Positions 12,201-26,328 of a stretch of 64,000 nt of DNA are shown piece after piece (position 1 is the first letter of the stretch; each line of letters begins with the position of its first letter). Source of the stretch: Otis tarda (taxonomy: Eukaryota; Chordata; Aves; Otidiformes; Otididae); NCBI GenBank assembly GCA_026413225.1, contig CM048555.1, forward strand, positions 77,693,785 through 77,757,784, read 5' to 3'. The position numbers and the translations under genes are program-made. A model generated the notes under the pieces. That model saw only the letters and a list, made by a program, of their open reading frames with translations, did no database searches and was not told the DNA's origin.

Positions 12201-15200
12201 TCCTGCTGTTCACTCTAATTTCCATGTCATCTTGTAGGAAAACAGTTCATTTTGTGGGTATATGGCGTGATGAAATATATTTCAACAAATAAATGAATTT
12301 CATAAAGGAATTTGCATACATTCTCTTATTCCATCTGTTTTTTTGATATGATAAATATGTATTCTCTGAGACTTTATTCTTAGCCCACAGTGCTTTCCAG
12401 GCAACTTATGCACATTTTCTAAGGAACTTTTTTCATTCTCATTTCTCTAGCTTTAGTAGCTATTTTATCAACAGTTGATTTGCTACACAGACACAAATAA
12501 ACACACATGGTAGAACTGCAAATTCAACAATCAAAGGAAAACAGTAATGTCTTCTGTAATCCAGGTTTCATACGAAACTGTGCTGATTGCCCACTGTGCT
12601 GCCTTCCTTGGAGATCTGTCAAATCAGTAACGTGTCCAAGTGATGACAAGTAAATGTTGTTTCATACTTATCAGTCCTAACTCAAAAGGCCTGGTGCAAC
12701 AGCCAATTAAATCAGTGCAGAAACACTCATTAATTTCAGCACACGTTGAATCAGTATCTCCAGTTAAACTGTTTAATATTTTAAGCTCTTTTAGAGTACA
12801 AGTATACTGCTATAGCAAAACCGAATCATCAATAAGACTTTCCAAGTATAGAGAATTTAATCCAAATACTGAGTGCTATATTTTGACACTGAGATAATAA
12901 AAGCTGACCATGCTTGGCAGTAATAGCAGGATGCATTTTGCAGAACTAAGCTCTTGATTCTGTAAACAGATTTCTCTGTGAATGCCACAGTCCCAGAATT
13001 ACACAAGGGAGCTTGAGTTAGATCAGGTAAAGCATCATAAATATTCTAGACTGGTAGTAAGAATAATCACTTGGAAAGGGAAATCTTCCTTTTAGTGTTG
13101 GTACACAAGCAGAGAAGGAATCTCTGGTCCTCTCTATCCAAAATACACAATATCCCTGTATTAAGTGAAACAGATCATGCATATCTTTTAAGAGGTTTGA
13201 TCCAGCTGGCTCACCTCAAAGCATAGATAATTCATCTGTGTAACAAAATAAATTGTTAGATCCGTAGACACTTGTTTACCAGTTGGGTGCTTGTTTTAAC
13301 TGGTTAAGTGTTTTCCAGATTGAGACATTCTGAATTGTCAGAATGTCACAACATAAAAACCTCACTGGAAAAAACTTCTAACATCTGTGGAGTTCCCTAC
13401 CCCTAGAAGTTCTTACTCAACAGTTGTCTTCCAGACATTATACCTCATCATAGCCTCACTGCACTTTTTGAGAGCTCAGCACCATAATTATGATGAATTG
13501 CTGAATATTTTGAAGGACTGCATACCTACTCTACTCTTCCTCTTCAAAATAATGTTTTCTACATAAAATGTGATAAAAACAATTTGTCATGTTGGAGAAA
13601 AAAGAATGCTAGAGTTCTTTGGTTTTGCAGTCCTCTATATGTTACATTAAAATGAAATATTATTTAAAGTTCACATGATTTAAAGCTCTATAAGTTTAAA
13701 ACAAATGAAACAAAGAAGCAGAAACAACATTTTACATCACGTAGCAAACAGCAGAAACAAATAGCATGCAGCACCGTTTTTGCCATCCCCCCAAGAAACA
13801 GATCAATAATAAAAATGTGCTTCATTTTTATGAATAGCTATTGCTGTAATTTATTTGGATATAAAATCCATATTTCAGTCAGGCAATGGGGCAAAGGCAC
13901 TTCTTACGGACAGCATACAAACTTGGTGAGGTAATCTGGGTCTGATCATGGGAAGCTATTTTTATGTTCATGAACTCTAATATGGGCCATACCTCTTCTT
14001 CACCTAGTATTTCTTAAGGGAGTCATCAATACTAACACTAAAAGGAAGGTAGATTAGCAATAATTCTGATCAATATTTCTCCAAGGTACTCAGTGAACAG
14101 CAGAGGCCTAAGGCTCCTAGAAAACCAAAATTCAATAACCCATTCTTTATTCTGTCCTGAGATACTTTCATACTTTTTCCATCTCTTTCCTCCTCTTCCT
14201 CTGCTACTTTTTTTTTTCCTGTGGTGATTCATTTATAATCTCTTTTATTCTCAAAAGCTATATCAGCCTTCTGGCAATCAACATGTTACATAGATTTTTA
14301 TAAGTTTAAAAAAATCCACATTTTATAAGCCTGGAAGTACTGCATGTTATTAGTGAGACAGAAACACAGATGAGATCTTTAAATTCTAATTGATAAAAAA
14401 AGGTTTCAACATAATGCTGGTCATAATCTTTCCCTGTGCTTCCTTCTTGAGATTAAGAAAAAAGGCTAACACCATTAACGCTACTTTTATATTCCCTATC
14501 TGTAGTTAAATAGCTGCAGAGAGATTATTAAAATAGTTATTCAAGCTGACCATGAGAGCCACAAAGCTGACAGTTCTGTAGTTATTTTATTGTTTGTGCC
14601 AGCACTTCATTGTGTTTCTTAGGAAATAATAATATTTCTTATAAACAAACTCCACCCTGGGAGGCCTGCCCACCTCTGGCATCCTATAAGACTATCTAAA
14701 GTCACAGCAGATGTTGTTGCACTAAGTTTAAAACAAACAAACAATTTTTCTGAATGCAATTACACATTTGGTTTCAGAGCAAGAGGCAACTACTGAGAAC
14801 AGCTAACATAAAACTTTCCCAATGTGTATGTTCTTCTGTCTTTGGCAGTGTGAACATTTCTTACACACCTTTCAGAAGACCCTGGGGTTTACCACCATTG
14901 GAAACAGGATGACAGATTAAAGGGATAGCAGTCTGAATAGTTATACACTTATGCCTCTCTTCTTTTTTTTTTTTTTCTCTTTTTTTTTATGTCCCAAAGC
15001 TCAGTATCTTCCAAATCTAGATCCAAATATTGTTTCTGTCTCGGTATTTTCCTGACCAAGGCTGCTCAACATAAAGTGCTGTCGTAGCAGTCTTAAATAC
15101 CATAACAATTTTGTCAGAAGTTCAGATGCAGGAGTTGTGATTCTGAAAATATAACCTGTAAGGGATCACAACGGAAAAGTCTGCAGACAGAATTCAATAT

Positions 15201-18200
15201 CACTATTTCTCAATTTTTCAGAAACATAATTTAAGAGTTTTCTTCTACTTTCTTGATAAAATATATTTTTATTAGTGCCAACTAACTCTTTATTTCAGTT
15301 GAATTCATTATCACATGGTTATTTACTGTTTACTTTTTTTTATTGATTGGTTAAACTCTATAAGCCGTAACTTTTCATTTCATACAATAAAATCTTTCAC
15401 AGGAACTCCTCACTTTTCACAGATGTTTTATGTTTCTTCTGCTTTTAAAGCCAACTTTATTAAGCCCATTATGAAAAAGCAAATCAAATTAGTTAGTGAA
15501 ATCAATAAACAATTTCCATTTGCTGAAAGCTAGCTCTTCAGTCAAAGGATAAAGCAATCCTAGAATGTTAATTTTGTGAAAGAACTGTCATTTTCCTTTT
15601 CAAACTGAATGAAAAAAAAAAATCAACAACTAGTGTTTGTCTTAGTAATATTTAGATTCCTCTTCTCTTCACTAAGGGATTTCCACAAAATTTTCAAGCT
15701 CTGCAAATTTTTTGAGGTAGGGATTGTCTATACATTCTATCTTGCTATACAGTTGCCAGTAAATATGATGCCACCACTTGCCAGGGGTCCTAGAAACAAC
15801 ACAGTACCTATTTAAATGATGCATGAGGAGTTTAAAACTCTGATTCTACAATCATTCTAAGCTTGTCTGCGCACCATGAGGTGTTGAAAGGATACTCTCC
15901 AACCTTTACTTTTCCCTATATCATCACTTACTAGGTGCTTTTTCACACCACTCCACCCAACTTCTGTGCCACCAAGAAAAACTGTACAACTGGAGGGAAA
16001 GTTGGAGCTGGATCCTGAAAATGAATTATTCTTAGAGTATAAGGATGGGGTTAGTTTACAACAGATCAGTTTCTCATTTGACTCACCACATGACCATAAA
16101 AGAGTTTCTCTGGTCTAGCGTACTTTAGAAATTCAATAGAGAAAAGAGTGTAACTTGCCCAAATCTGTAAGATTTTCTAATATTTTCTATGGAACAGCAC
16201 TGACTACATCCAAGTCAATTGCTGGGAGTATATAAATAGATGGTTCTATGTACGCATTAATATTTATCTTTCCATGTTCAGGTCCAAAATCAATACCGAT
16301 GCTCTTTGACAACATCTCTTCTTAATTCCTTGTATTGACACCGTCTATTTGCAATCTCCTGCCTGGCTCTACTTGCTTAAAGCCAGGAGGGATGTCAGGC
16401 AGTCAAGCATCAGAGGAGAAGTGTCATGCAAGAAGCAGTGATTCAATTGCCTTCATGTACTCAGATCTGCAAACTTAACCTGTAACTCCAGCACGGAATA
16501 CAGTTCAGCCCTTATTTCAAGAGTTTGTGAGGACATCTTAAGAAAGAACTCCACATTTTTTGCCACATGCTTTTAATTTTTTTTTACTTTTTAAACTTTT
16601 TAATTGACAGATCTAATAAGATAGTGTCCTCTAAAGTTTTGAGCAATTCTTCCACTTGTTGCTTGCTAGGCTTTTCCCATGATTAGCAAATATTTTTCTT
16701 GCTAAAGTAAGCTAGGAAACAATTCGTCAAATGATTAACGAACAGTTATAAACCTGATCAGCCCCATTTGGAAAATCCAGGCACTCAAAATAAGTAGTGG
16801 GCTTTTATTAGTGAGATAACGCCAACTTGTCGCAGACGACTTGTCAGAAAAGTTTGCGTAGGTAGCACGCATATTCAGGCCTTGGAAGACAACAAAGCTT
16901 CACAGAGGATCAAGTTAGCAAATTACACTATAGAATTAACGGGAAGAGCTAAGCCCGCATCTTCACAAACTTTTTTCTTTGCACTAATCTATGGAGCTTT
17001 TTTCCTCCTGTTAAGTCTTAGGATTCCTCGTTTTACAGATAGTGAAATCATGAGCTCTAATTGGCAAATTAAGATGACCTCCCTATTGTCTGTTTTGTGT
17101 AGTGTACAATCTCTCCCTAATGAAGGAAATCCTTTATTTCACTCCATTCAATTATTGTTTTGTACCTAAAGTGCATCCTTTGTAATTTGGTTTGAATGCT
17201 AAAAATAACTTGCTGAAGCAGTATGGTTTGAAATAATCAGGGAAGTCAAGAATTAGGGATTTCAGAGTCTTGATCTTTTCTCTGCCACTGACTCACCAGG
17301 ACTCATTTCCTCTCTCAGCCACCCGTACCTCTAAAACACCCGGGCACTGTTTTGTTATCTCATGTGAGCATTTTGAAAAATATCAGCCAATATGCACACA
17401 GCATTTTGAAGATCAAAAAAACTGAACATTTACTATTAGATAGCAGGAATTTGTTTTGGTTTGGTTTTAATTTGACCTTTACTTTCATTCAGTACATATG
17501 AAGTTAAACTGTCATAAATAGTTTACATCTATCCACTCTTGTGATTTTGGAAATCATTATCTGGTCTTGGGTTGTGATCTAAAGCTAATTGAGACCTATA
17601 GAGAAATTATTGCTGACAGAAAAAAACACACTATGGATGGATCAGACTCTTAGAGAGAGTCAACATAACTGTCCTTTGAAATTATTCTTGTAAAGTAATA
17701 TTATCCACCCATTCCTGCACAGCCTTCCTGTCCTCAGCATGGGAAGTCTGTATACTACTGAGACAAAAGCCAGCACTAACCAGTGTGAAATTTTAATCCT
17801 GAAAGGAAAAAAAAAAGAAATCAGAACTAATAAAGCAACCAAACCCCATGGGGATGGAAACTACAGAAAAAAAAAAATCACCACTCAAAAAAAAAAAAAG
17901 TACAATTAATTGTAAAATATCAAATTTTAAGCCACAGTTTTCTGATCTTTTCAAATTTAAAGAGACAATTTCTGGAACGGTAAGATGGAAAATGAAAGTT
18001 ATCATGGGATAGATATGCACAGAGAAGAAATTAAAAAGATTTGGAGGAAAAAATTTCTATCGATGGACTGTGTGAAATCTTATTTCTAAAGCACACTTCA
18101 TACACATCTGATCAATTTGCTTCTTTTATTTCCACCTTATATTCTCTTGTAAAAGTCTTCTCACTGTTCTTGTATTTTCTATCAGCTTTATTTCCAATTA

Positions 18201-18813
18201 AGGCACAGTATTTGGCAAGAAGATCACAATTATTAAATAATTCCTACATAGAAGTTTCTTCTTTAAATGAAAAAGGAGCAAAGAGTTTCGTTACTTTGAA
18301 TATTCTGGTTACTTAGATAAGTATTTCTGTGTTGACAAAGACTGATTGCTTTCCATTGCATTATAGAGTGTTAAGATCTTTTGTATTCCCTAGCTTCACT
18401 GAATTGTGAACCTCTTGGCTGTGTTTTGCCAGGGCAATTTCTATGCAGTTGGTTTGTCTTAATCAGACCAGGCACTTTGCCATTCGCCATTTGCACTCAT
18501 TTTTCTATTACATTATGCATCTCCAAAGACAAAAATACGCTCTTCAAAAATGCAGTAAACTGTGGTTTTCCAGATGTGACAGATCCAATTCAGATTAGGC
18601 AGAACTGAAGAGTTAGTTTATTGTTACATACTTTACACAAGAAGAGATTTAGAAAATTAAATAGATTACATCTTTAAATATGGCAAGGAAATACTACATA
18701 AGACTGGCAAAAAGCACAAACATACAATAGCTAGATGAAAACCAGTATTTTTTCTGACATCACTATTCTGTGTGGGGGTTGTGGGGAGAGGAGGAAAACA
18801 AATCCACCCCTGA
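6286..18813. other. Long unassigned non-coding stretch (12.5 kb)
   Basis: I find no gene, RNA gene or recognisable mobile element across this stretch. It is AT-rich with many poly-A and poly-T runs. Local items are: four ACATATAT-type motifs at about 6484-6525; a two-unit pyrimidine-rich repeat ending in TATAT at about 10449-10497; possible conserved-element-like sequence at 9120-9310 and 14440-14780; and a CpG-containing direct repeat ACTTGTC-gcagacg-ACTTGTC at 16825-16845. The open frames, none above about 95 codons, have low-complexity or random-looking translations. Confidence 0.55.
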
Positions 18814-19158
18814 TATGACCTCTTAACTTCAGTGGTGCTTCCCAGGGCTCAGGAAGGCATTTCTGAAAGCCCTGTAGCTGCAGGCAGCCCTGATACAGCC
18901 ACACTGATGCTAAAAGGAGTCCATGCAGATGGTACAAAACTCACAGCAAGGCCAAAGCCAGATTTAAACTGGACAAGGCAGGTGCAACTCCTACAGAGGG
19001 TATTAGACCAAATGCAGCAGCAGTGTGGGGAGAGAGGAAATTGCTCTTGCATTTATTTTGCTGTGGAATTCGGCCCAGAAGTTAATGGGGAAGCAGTACC
19101 TGTCCAAATCTGCTCTAAAAACTCCACAAGATGTTCACAGAAAACCAACCTTACCTGA
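18814..19158 (+). other. Unrecognised open frame, ~115 codons
   Basis: One frame is open from the stop at 18811 to a TGA at 19156-19158. There is no ATG near its start; a GTG at 18832 is the first start-like codon. It is visibly richer in G and C than its surroundings. The translation is not low-complexity: it has a Gln-rich segment (LLQRVLDQMQQQCGERGNC), five cysteines, and N-x-S/T sites in NWT, NCS and NST. A pyrimidine-containing AG just upstream (CTTCAG at about 18826-18831) could be a splice acceptor, but no matching donor stands out. I do not recognise the family. It may be an exon, a fragment of a retroelement or retrogene, or chance. Confidence 0.2.
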
Positions 19159-22100
19159 TACAGAAATTTATTAATACTGCTGCTGTTCACTGGTCACCTT
19201 CCAGATCACGGCTGTGCTTAAGTCAAGGGGAGTTAGACCAGTCACAGCAGATTTGGGTCCTATTTAATTTTATTTCATGCTATTATTTCATATAAGCTTG
19301 TGAACCCTTTGGGGTTTTGGCCTCGAAATGTCTGTCATGGTCAATACAGAGCCTGAAAGGAAAGGGGAAAGCAACAAGAATCATCCCACCATCTGTCAGT
19401 ACAAATAATTTTCCCAGCAAAGTGTCGATTTGGTATATTCTCTAAACAAAATCTACTTCTAAGTAATATAAAATGTTGTGAACAGATATGCTTATTAGCA
19501 CTTGTCATATTTTATATAGAAAATACTGCAACAATTTCTTCTTGTACACTGATAAAGCACTTGCAAAGAAGTCTGAAAACGTAGTACAAATGTGTGTCTT
19601 ACAATAAGAAGTTGTACTTCAGTTGTGTAATTTCTTTGGAAATATCCATGGCCTCAAAGAGAGAATCTGCACTGGATATAGAAAGCATAGGATCATTTGC
19701 CTTTGCTGGTAGACCTCCTGTTAGCAAACTATAGATCTCTCTCTTCTGTACTCACTATATTAGAAAGTCAGAAATTAGATGTATGACTAGAATATGTGAG
19801 AAAATTGTGCTGAAATTGTTTAAATAGCCTGATCTGGTACAGGAGTACTGTATAAATGGGATTAAATTCTTAACTGTATTAGCTAAATGGCCATGACCAG
19901 GAATAAGAGAGTACAAGATTATTTTTCTGTCTGAATGTTCAGAAATTATGTTCGACCAGTTCTATCTTAACAGAATTCAGCTGTCTCTACTTTTTCATTT
20001 TTTAGTCAAATTCATGTCCCATAGTTTTAAAGCTGTAGTCCTTTTTTAGGTGCATGTCCAGGTCACCTTGCACCCTGGAAGTCTCCAGATGTCTTTATCT
20101 TCACTAGAGAGTTGATTTAGAATAACGATAGTTTATCTTTGATGCAGCAGAGCAACTACTGTAGATATCATCAGTCCATATCTCTACGCTGCACCTTGAG
20201 ACCCACCTCCTCAAGACCGCTCATGCTGTCCATACAGACAGTAAGACTAGAAATCAGTAGTTAGATACATCTGACACTTAAACCTGTGTGCTTCTCAGTG
20301 CACCCCCAATGCCTTAGGAAGCTGCTAAATGATTTAGATCTTGCCTGAAAAACTTGAATAGGTAATCTGCAGTCTGCTCAGGAGGCAACAACTTTGTCAG
20401 AAGACAGATGAGCCATGGATTTTAAAATCACAGCTTCAGATGCTCACCTGAGTTCATCTGCACAGATATAAGTGAACTGTGATCATAGGAATTGTGTTGC
20501 ACAACCCAAATCTGAATAAATCTCATGTGAAATAAAGGCATTTCTCTTTCAAGTGGACTGAAATGACATGCTTGTTTATTTTGTCCTTCATATTGCTAAG
20601 TACCAGAAAGAAAAAATTTTCTCAAAAGTATTACCTTAATTGTACCATTTCCCAACAACTTTACACATTTTAATTAATTTCTTTTCCAGATCTATGACTG
20701 AGAGCTAAGTTTAGCCAATAAAAAAGATTTAATGTCTATGAAAAAAACTTTTACTGAATTTCATCAAGACTAAGATTCTTGGGCAGAGTTGATTATTCCA
20801 TCAGTTATACATTCAGCTACATAACTGTGGAGTTTTATTTTGCTTTCTTTTTTCTTTTTTTTTTTTAAAGACACATGCCTCTGAAGGAGACACCATTGAT
20901 CCTGAAAAGGTTGCATGTTGTTCTGGATATTTCGTGTTCAGGAAAACAGTAGAGAACAGCTACACAGTAATGATCTTCACATTTTCCAGCATGAGCACAC
21001 AAAAAAACTAGGACAATTTACAGTTGTCTATGCAGGGGACTGTGTCAGTATTTTATCATCTAATTGGTGTACACAACAACAGCACGATAGCCCTTGTAAC
21101 TGGCCTGCAAACTCTTTAGAAGTTCTCCCTGTACTATGTGTTTCAGTAGCTTCCAGAACCTAATCAGAACACTAATTCCCGTATCTACATAAAAGAAGTT
21201 CTGCCAGCAAAGCTTTGCCATTTCAGGGCATGACACAGTCACATCACCAGTTGACTTTTGTGCCAGAAAATTCTTTTCTAGGTACACTATGCTTATAGAG
21301 AAATTATAACAAATTACCTTGGGTTATTCAAATAAGTGGTGCAAAAATTTGGCAAAAAACAAAAACAAGGAAACAAATGAAAATTCCAAAACTGTCTGCA
21401 ACTGTGGTACAAATAAAACAAGTTAAGACCTGTTTTTCAATCCAGGGGTCAAAAGGCATTGAACAATTCACATACACATTCTTTAATCTTCCCTCCTCCT
21501 CCCTGAATAGGATGACCATATCCAGATTGCCTATTATGAGCGGTTTTTAGTATTTGCTCACATCATTTGCAAACATCATCTACTAATTACTACTGGGCTT
21601 AAACAGGATGTAAACAGAAAACTAAACAGCCTGGACAATTACGGGTTATTGCTTGAGCCATGCTTTATTTACTAGTATAGGTATATTTAGTGACTCTATT
21701 TCTGGTACATGTACTTTGCCAAACAGCCTGGCCAACTTAGCTACAGGGATCAGTACCCTATCCTGGAGATGACACCTGAGGATAGCCATCCTATTGGTCC
21801 TTATGTATGCTTAGTAAATATGTTTATTTAGGATTAAATGGTACTTTTTTGTGTGTGTGTGATCAAAACAAAATTTATAGCTAATCTGCTTTGTCATTCT
21901 CTGTTTTTAGTGTCTCTGTTTACTACTCAAAGTATCAGAGAGGTCATAGACATCCAGATTCATGGTTTTGTTTTAGTGTCAGATGGTTTTGTAGTAGTGC
22001 CACTAATGCATTTTGACCTGAAGCAAGGAAGTTAGTGCCTAACTTTTGCTCAAGAAAAAGAAAGAAAAAAAAATAAAGGGAACAGATAGCTGATGAATTA

Positions 22101-25100
22101 ATTTTAATTTAACTAATTCACATAGAATTGTGCTTGTGGTAATTCAGAAAATAGTCACCTCAGATTAATATATATTATACAATTAGAAACATAAACTAGC
22201 TTTTTTGGCATAGCCTATTAATCTAAATAGTTTCTTCTAAGTTAAGCCACATTTTACATGGACATTTTAATTTAAGGATAATTTTTGGGGCACTGTTTAC
22301 ATTTAGCGAAATTTAGCTACAATAATTTGGTAATTTAGTAAGCATTTTAAATGAACTTGGTATTTCCTGTTTGATTGCAGCTGAGACATTGCAGATACCC
22401 ATGTGTCAATCGCTTGTTTTGGTCAGGAGATCCTCAGGCTACCTCTGGATAGATGGCTGCGCTCACAGCTAGGTGTAATTTGGCATCTGAAACATGAAGA
22501 TATAAGCCACGGCTTGCAAAGCCCCTGAGCTAAAGTTAGCTGGTATCTAGAAGCATATGCTAGGAATAAAACATGGTTTCTACTTCTTATATATTTTTTG
22601 GACATCCGCTATTGACCTTGTTGGAGGCAAGGTGCTCAGCTAAGTAGGCTTTTGCTACAGCCAAATACAGCTGTTCTTATGTTCTCATGTCCTAAAATCA
22701 GTATAATCACAGAGACATTGCTCTGCCTGAGCTAATAGATCTTCCTTTTTAGCAAGGATAAACAGTTTGTCTTTGGCACTGCACTAACACAAATATATTA
22801 CTCCTTGTTCTGGATCGATCAGAATTAACTCGCTGCTCCTGCATCAGGCTGTGCTGCTCAGCGTATCTATATGCTCACACAACCTGCTTTAACAAACAGA
22901 AGTGTTCTTGATATCTAGGAATTATAATTTTCTTATCTTTTTTTCCCCTTTTTCCACCAGTAAATCATTCCCATCACTGTAGGTCAGATTTTACCATGAG
23001 ACTCATAGTATTAGAAATACTCCTTATATTTTAGATGTAATACTGTAAAAGTCTGTGATAGAAGACAGAGGAACACAAATACAAGAGGGTCTTGAATTTA
23101 AAACCCAAAATAAAACAGTACAAATTACCTTAGTCATATTATATCAACTATATCATGGCTTTAAGCTATTTTATGGTTTTCAGATTTGTGGTATGGGGAC
23201 CTGGTTATCTCAGTTCACTAGCTAGCAAGCTACCTGAAGAATAGTTTTGCTTCTTCAGCTGGTCACTAGTCTGAACACTGCAATAAACAGGCAGAATATA
23301 TTCTAATTTTTGTGCCTACAGGAAGACTAAAGGATCTAAATTTGAAGTGACGGACACTCAATTTCACCAACATTGATGAGCTTAATGAAGGCAGAAAGTA
23401 ACAGATTTTAGTATCCTCTATTTTGATTAACCAGCTTCTAGGTACCGGGTATCTAATATAAATCCTCAATTCAGATTTAAAATGGAAAATTTGCTTTCCA
23501 CTAGTATTTCAATCTACTTGCTTTTAGCAGTCTGTCCTAGTAAATATGAAATATAAAGAGAAATATCAAACATGCATTTCATTATTATTGGTGAAGAAAG
23601 GCTAGAAACCATTTTCTGGGTTGTTCATCATTTTATCTGTATTTTATGGCAGAGTTCTGCTGTTTTCCAACTCCTGGATGAAGACTTCGATGTGAGGTAT
23701 TTTCATAACCTTACATTATCAATATATTTATTTCATTCAAAATCATCATGAAATTTCTTTGCTTTCCCAGAAGTCTTGATAATAGAAGTCACTCAGTGGT
23801 ACACCCTAATTCACCAAAAAGAGGTGTGAAGACATAACCATCTTGTAGGAAGCCTGAAGCACTTCCAGATGGAGTGGATGATCTAAGAGCTAGTTTCCAT
23901 CTCAGTCTTGCATACACTGTGAATGGCAGATGGAGCAATAACCAAATAGGAAAAAGTATTTGAATTCATCAGTAACCTGGCTTCAAGACAGGGACTTCTA
24001 AGTAAGCCAAACGGTTGTGGTTTTTGAATGTGGATAATGGAGGAAAATAAAAGCAAAATGACAAAAAAAAAAAAAGAAACAACAAAATTGCATTCACTCT
24101 ATTTGTACATTAATGAGAATCTACTGGAGAATATTCAAATTTAATTAAATGACAGATGAAATAACCAACTGCTTTAGCCTGTTGTTTTATTCAAGATCAC
24201 TAGCCCCACATGAGATTAAGATAAATACATTCAATGTGTTCACTAAGTCACAGAGGTATTTTTAAATTATTATCTATGTGTTATTTATTTTTATTCTTTT
24301 GTTATCCTGTCTCAACATAAAATTCACTTAAGTACTTGCTGGTTTTAACTATAGCCATACTGGTTATTGTTGGGGTGGGTTTTTTTCTGTCTTTAGGAAT
24401 ACCAAAATTGAAATATTGCAGTTAACACTTGAAAGCGAAAGTTTACATGGGTTCTAAGTTTTTGGGATGTTATCCAGCTTTTGACTTATCATGAACAAAC
24501 TTTTGTCTGTTCCAAAGGCTCATTCCACTTTTAAAGTAGCTCAGACAAAATCTAGATCTCATCCTATAAGAACTAACTGTAATTATAGTTGTCATATTTT
24601 TATTGTAAAGACATACCAGAGGAAAGATAAATATGTACATATCCTCACTTTTTGTTTTTTCTTTTTGTCTTCCCAGCTCCTCTCTGAAGTAGAACTCATG
24701 CTTTAAATGTCAGTGCTATTTTTTATTTCCTACTTTCACATATATTTGCAATCACAAGGTACAAGTTCATTCTTCTGGGATGCTTTATGAGAGATACTCA
24801 TGAACTCCTTCACAGTTATAGACAAAATACCCAATACACTGCACCTTGCAGCTCCAAAATATTTTTAAAGTTTAACTTCAATTCCTTTTGCCAAAGACAA
24901 ACCAACTCTTCTTATTCACAGTCAAGTTAATCCACTAAGTAATAAATATCTTCAGGCACATAATTTACAGCCTAAGTAAAGCTAGAGAACAATCAAACAG
25001 CATTTCATTTTTCAGTGCTGTCTTATGTTAACAATAGAAAAGGAAGAAAATGATGAGTTTTCTTAGATAAACATTCTGTATGTTGAGATCACCTTTAATA

Positions 25101-25853
25101 TTGAGGTTTGTGTGACTTAGTCATTAAATCAGCTGCACCAGGCCTTTGGACAGTGTAGCATTTATATCCTCTTTCTGGGTAGGTGTACTGCGAAATATTA
25201 TTTTGAAAATATGATTAATCAATAAGAAATTAACAAAAAAAAAATATCTATGCACTATCGTCCTTACTGCATTCATTTTCTGCTGTTTATTTGCATTTCT
25301 CAGTAATTGCTCTTAGGGAAAATAAAATTTTTAATCTTATATAGTCCATAGAAGCAGAGACAACCTCAGCTCCAATAGTATTACTGTTGAAATTAGGTAC
25401 AGCTGCAACACACCTCATTCAAGCACAAAAGCTACCCATATTGGTGTTGAAGCTTTTTCAAACTATACACTTTGCTCACAGGTAACTGAGGAGCAAAACA
25501 GTAATGAAACTGTGTGCACACCTATATATTATCCTGAAGAACTAGATGACATTTAAGCAAAATCAGTTCCTGAATTGGGTAGTTTTCTTCTCTCTCCAAT
25601 CGCAACTGAAGTGTAGTGCACACCTTGTAATTTTCCGGTCTTTACCAGTGAATTACTCTTGCGGCTGTGGACAACTGGATCAAATCCAAGAGAAATAATC
25701 TGTGGTGTATATTAAAATGCTTGCATTGAAGGCAGTGACATTACCTTGATGTGAATTAATTAAAGTTCGCAACCTGTAAGACCAGCCTACCCATAAACTT
25801 TTCTATATTGTTGAAAATACACATGCTATGGTGATGTCTTTTGAGATTTGGTG
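19159..25853. other. Unassigned non-coding stretch (6.7 kb)
   Basis: No gene or recognisable repeat was identified. Part of it (22081-22400) is rich in TAATT-type homeodomain cores and unusually free of simple-sequence decay, which fits a regulatory element but does not prove one. A good-looking splice acceptor (TTTCCTGTTTGATTGCAG) ends at 22380 and is followed by only 23 open codons, too little to call an exon. Confidence 0.5.
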
Positions 25854-26328
25854 TGTTGGGCTTTTTTAGTGAGGATGGGGCTACCGTGGCAGCTTCTGTA
25901 AGAAGCTGCTAGAAGTTGTTTCCCTTTTGTCCAGTGGACTTGTGCTTTTCTCGAGTGGGTGGACCCACTGCTGGCCAGGGCCAAGCCAATTGGTAGCAGA
26001 ATGTTCCGTGATAATGCCTCTGTGATAATGTATTTAAGAAGGGGAAAAACAGGAAAAAAAAAAGAACATGTCAAGAAGCTGAAGCGGGGACAGAGAGTGG
26101 GAGGCGCGAGCCTTGTGGGCCTTGCAGGCCTCACCCTCTGGCCTCCTGCTGGGTGGCCAACTGGGCCCGACTCGGCCCAGCCTGGCTGCAAGAAGTGGAG
26201 AGGAGATGAGAAGTGAATGAGATGTGAAGAGATCCTGAGAGGCATCTTACAGCCTGTTGTGAAGAATTTCTTGTGAAAGGAACGGCTGCAGATGCCAAGG
26301 TCAGTGAAGAAGGAGGGGGACGAGTAAT
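25854..26328 (+). mobile_element. Partial ERVL-like LTR (5' part), fossil
   Basis: This segment is clearly homologous to the first ~460 bp of the complete solo LTR at 46053-47188. Shared landmarks in order are the TG start with 'TTAGTGAGG', 'CCCACTGCTGGCCA', 'CCAATTGGTAGCAGAATGT', 'GGAGGCGCGAGCC', 'AAGTGGAGAGGAGATGAGAA' and 'CGCCAAGGTCAGTG'-like sequence. Similarity stops abruptly near 26328, after which the sequence is AT-rich and unlike the LTR. No target-site duplication can be assigned because the far end is missing. It is an old, incomplete relic with no internal retroviral genes. Open frames on its minus strand come from its high GC content and are not genes. Confidence 0.85.
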
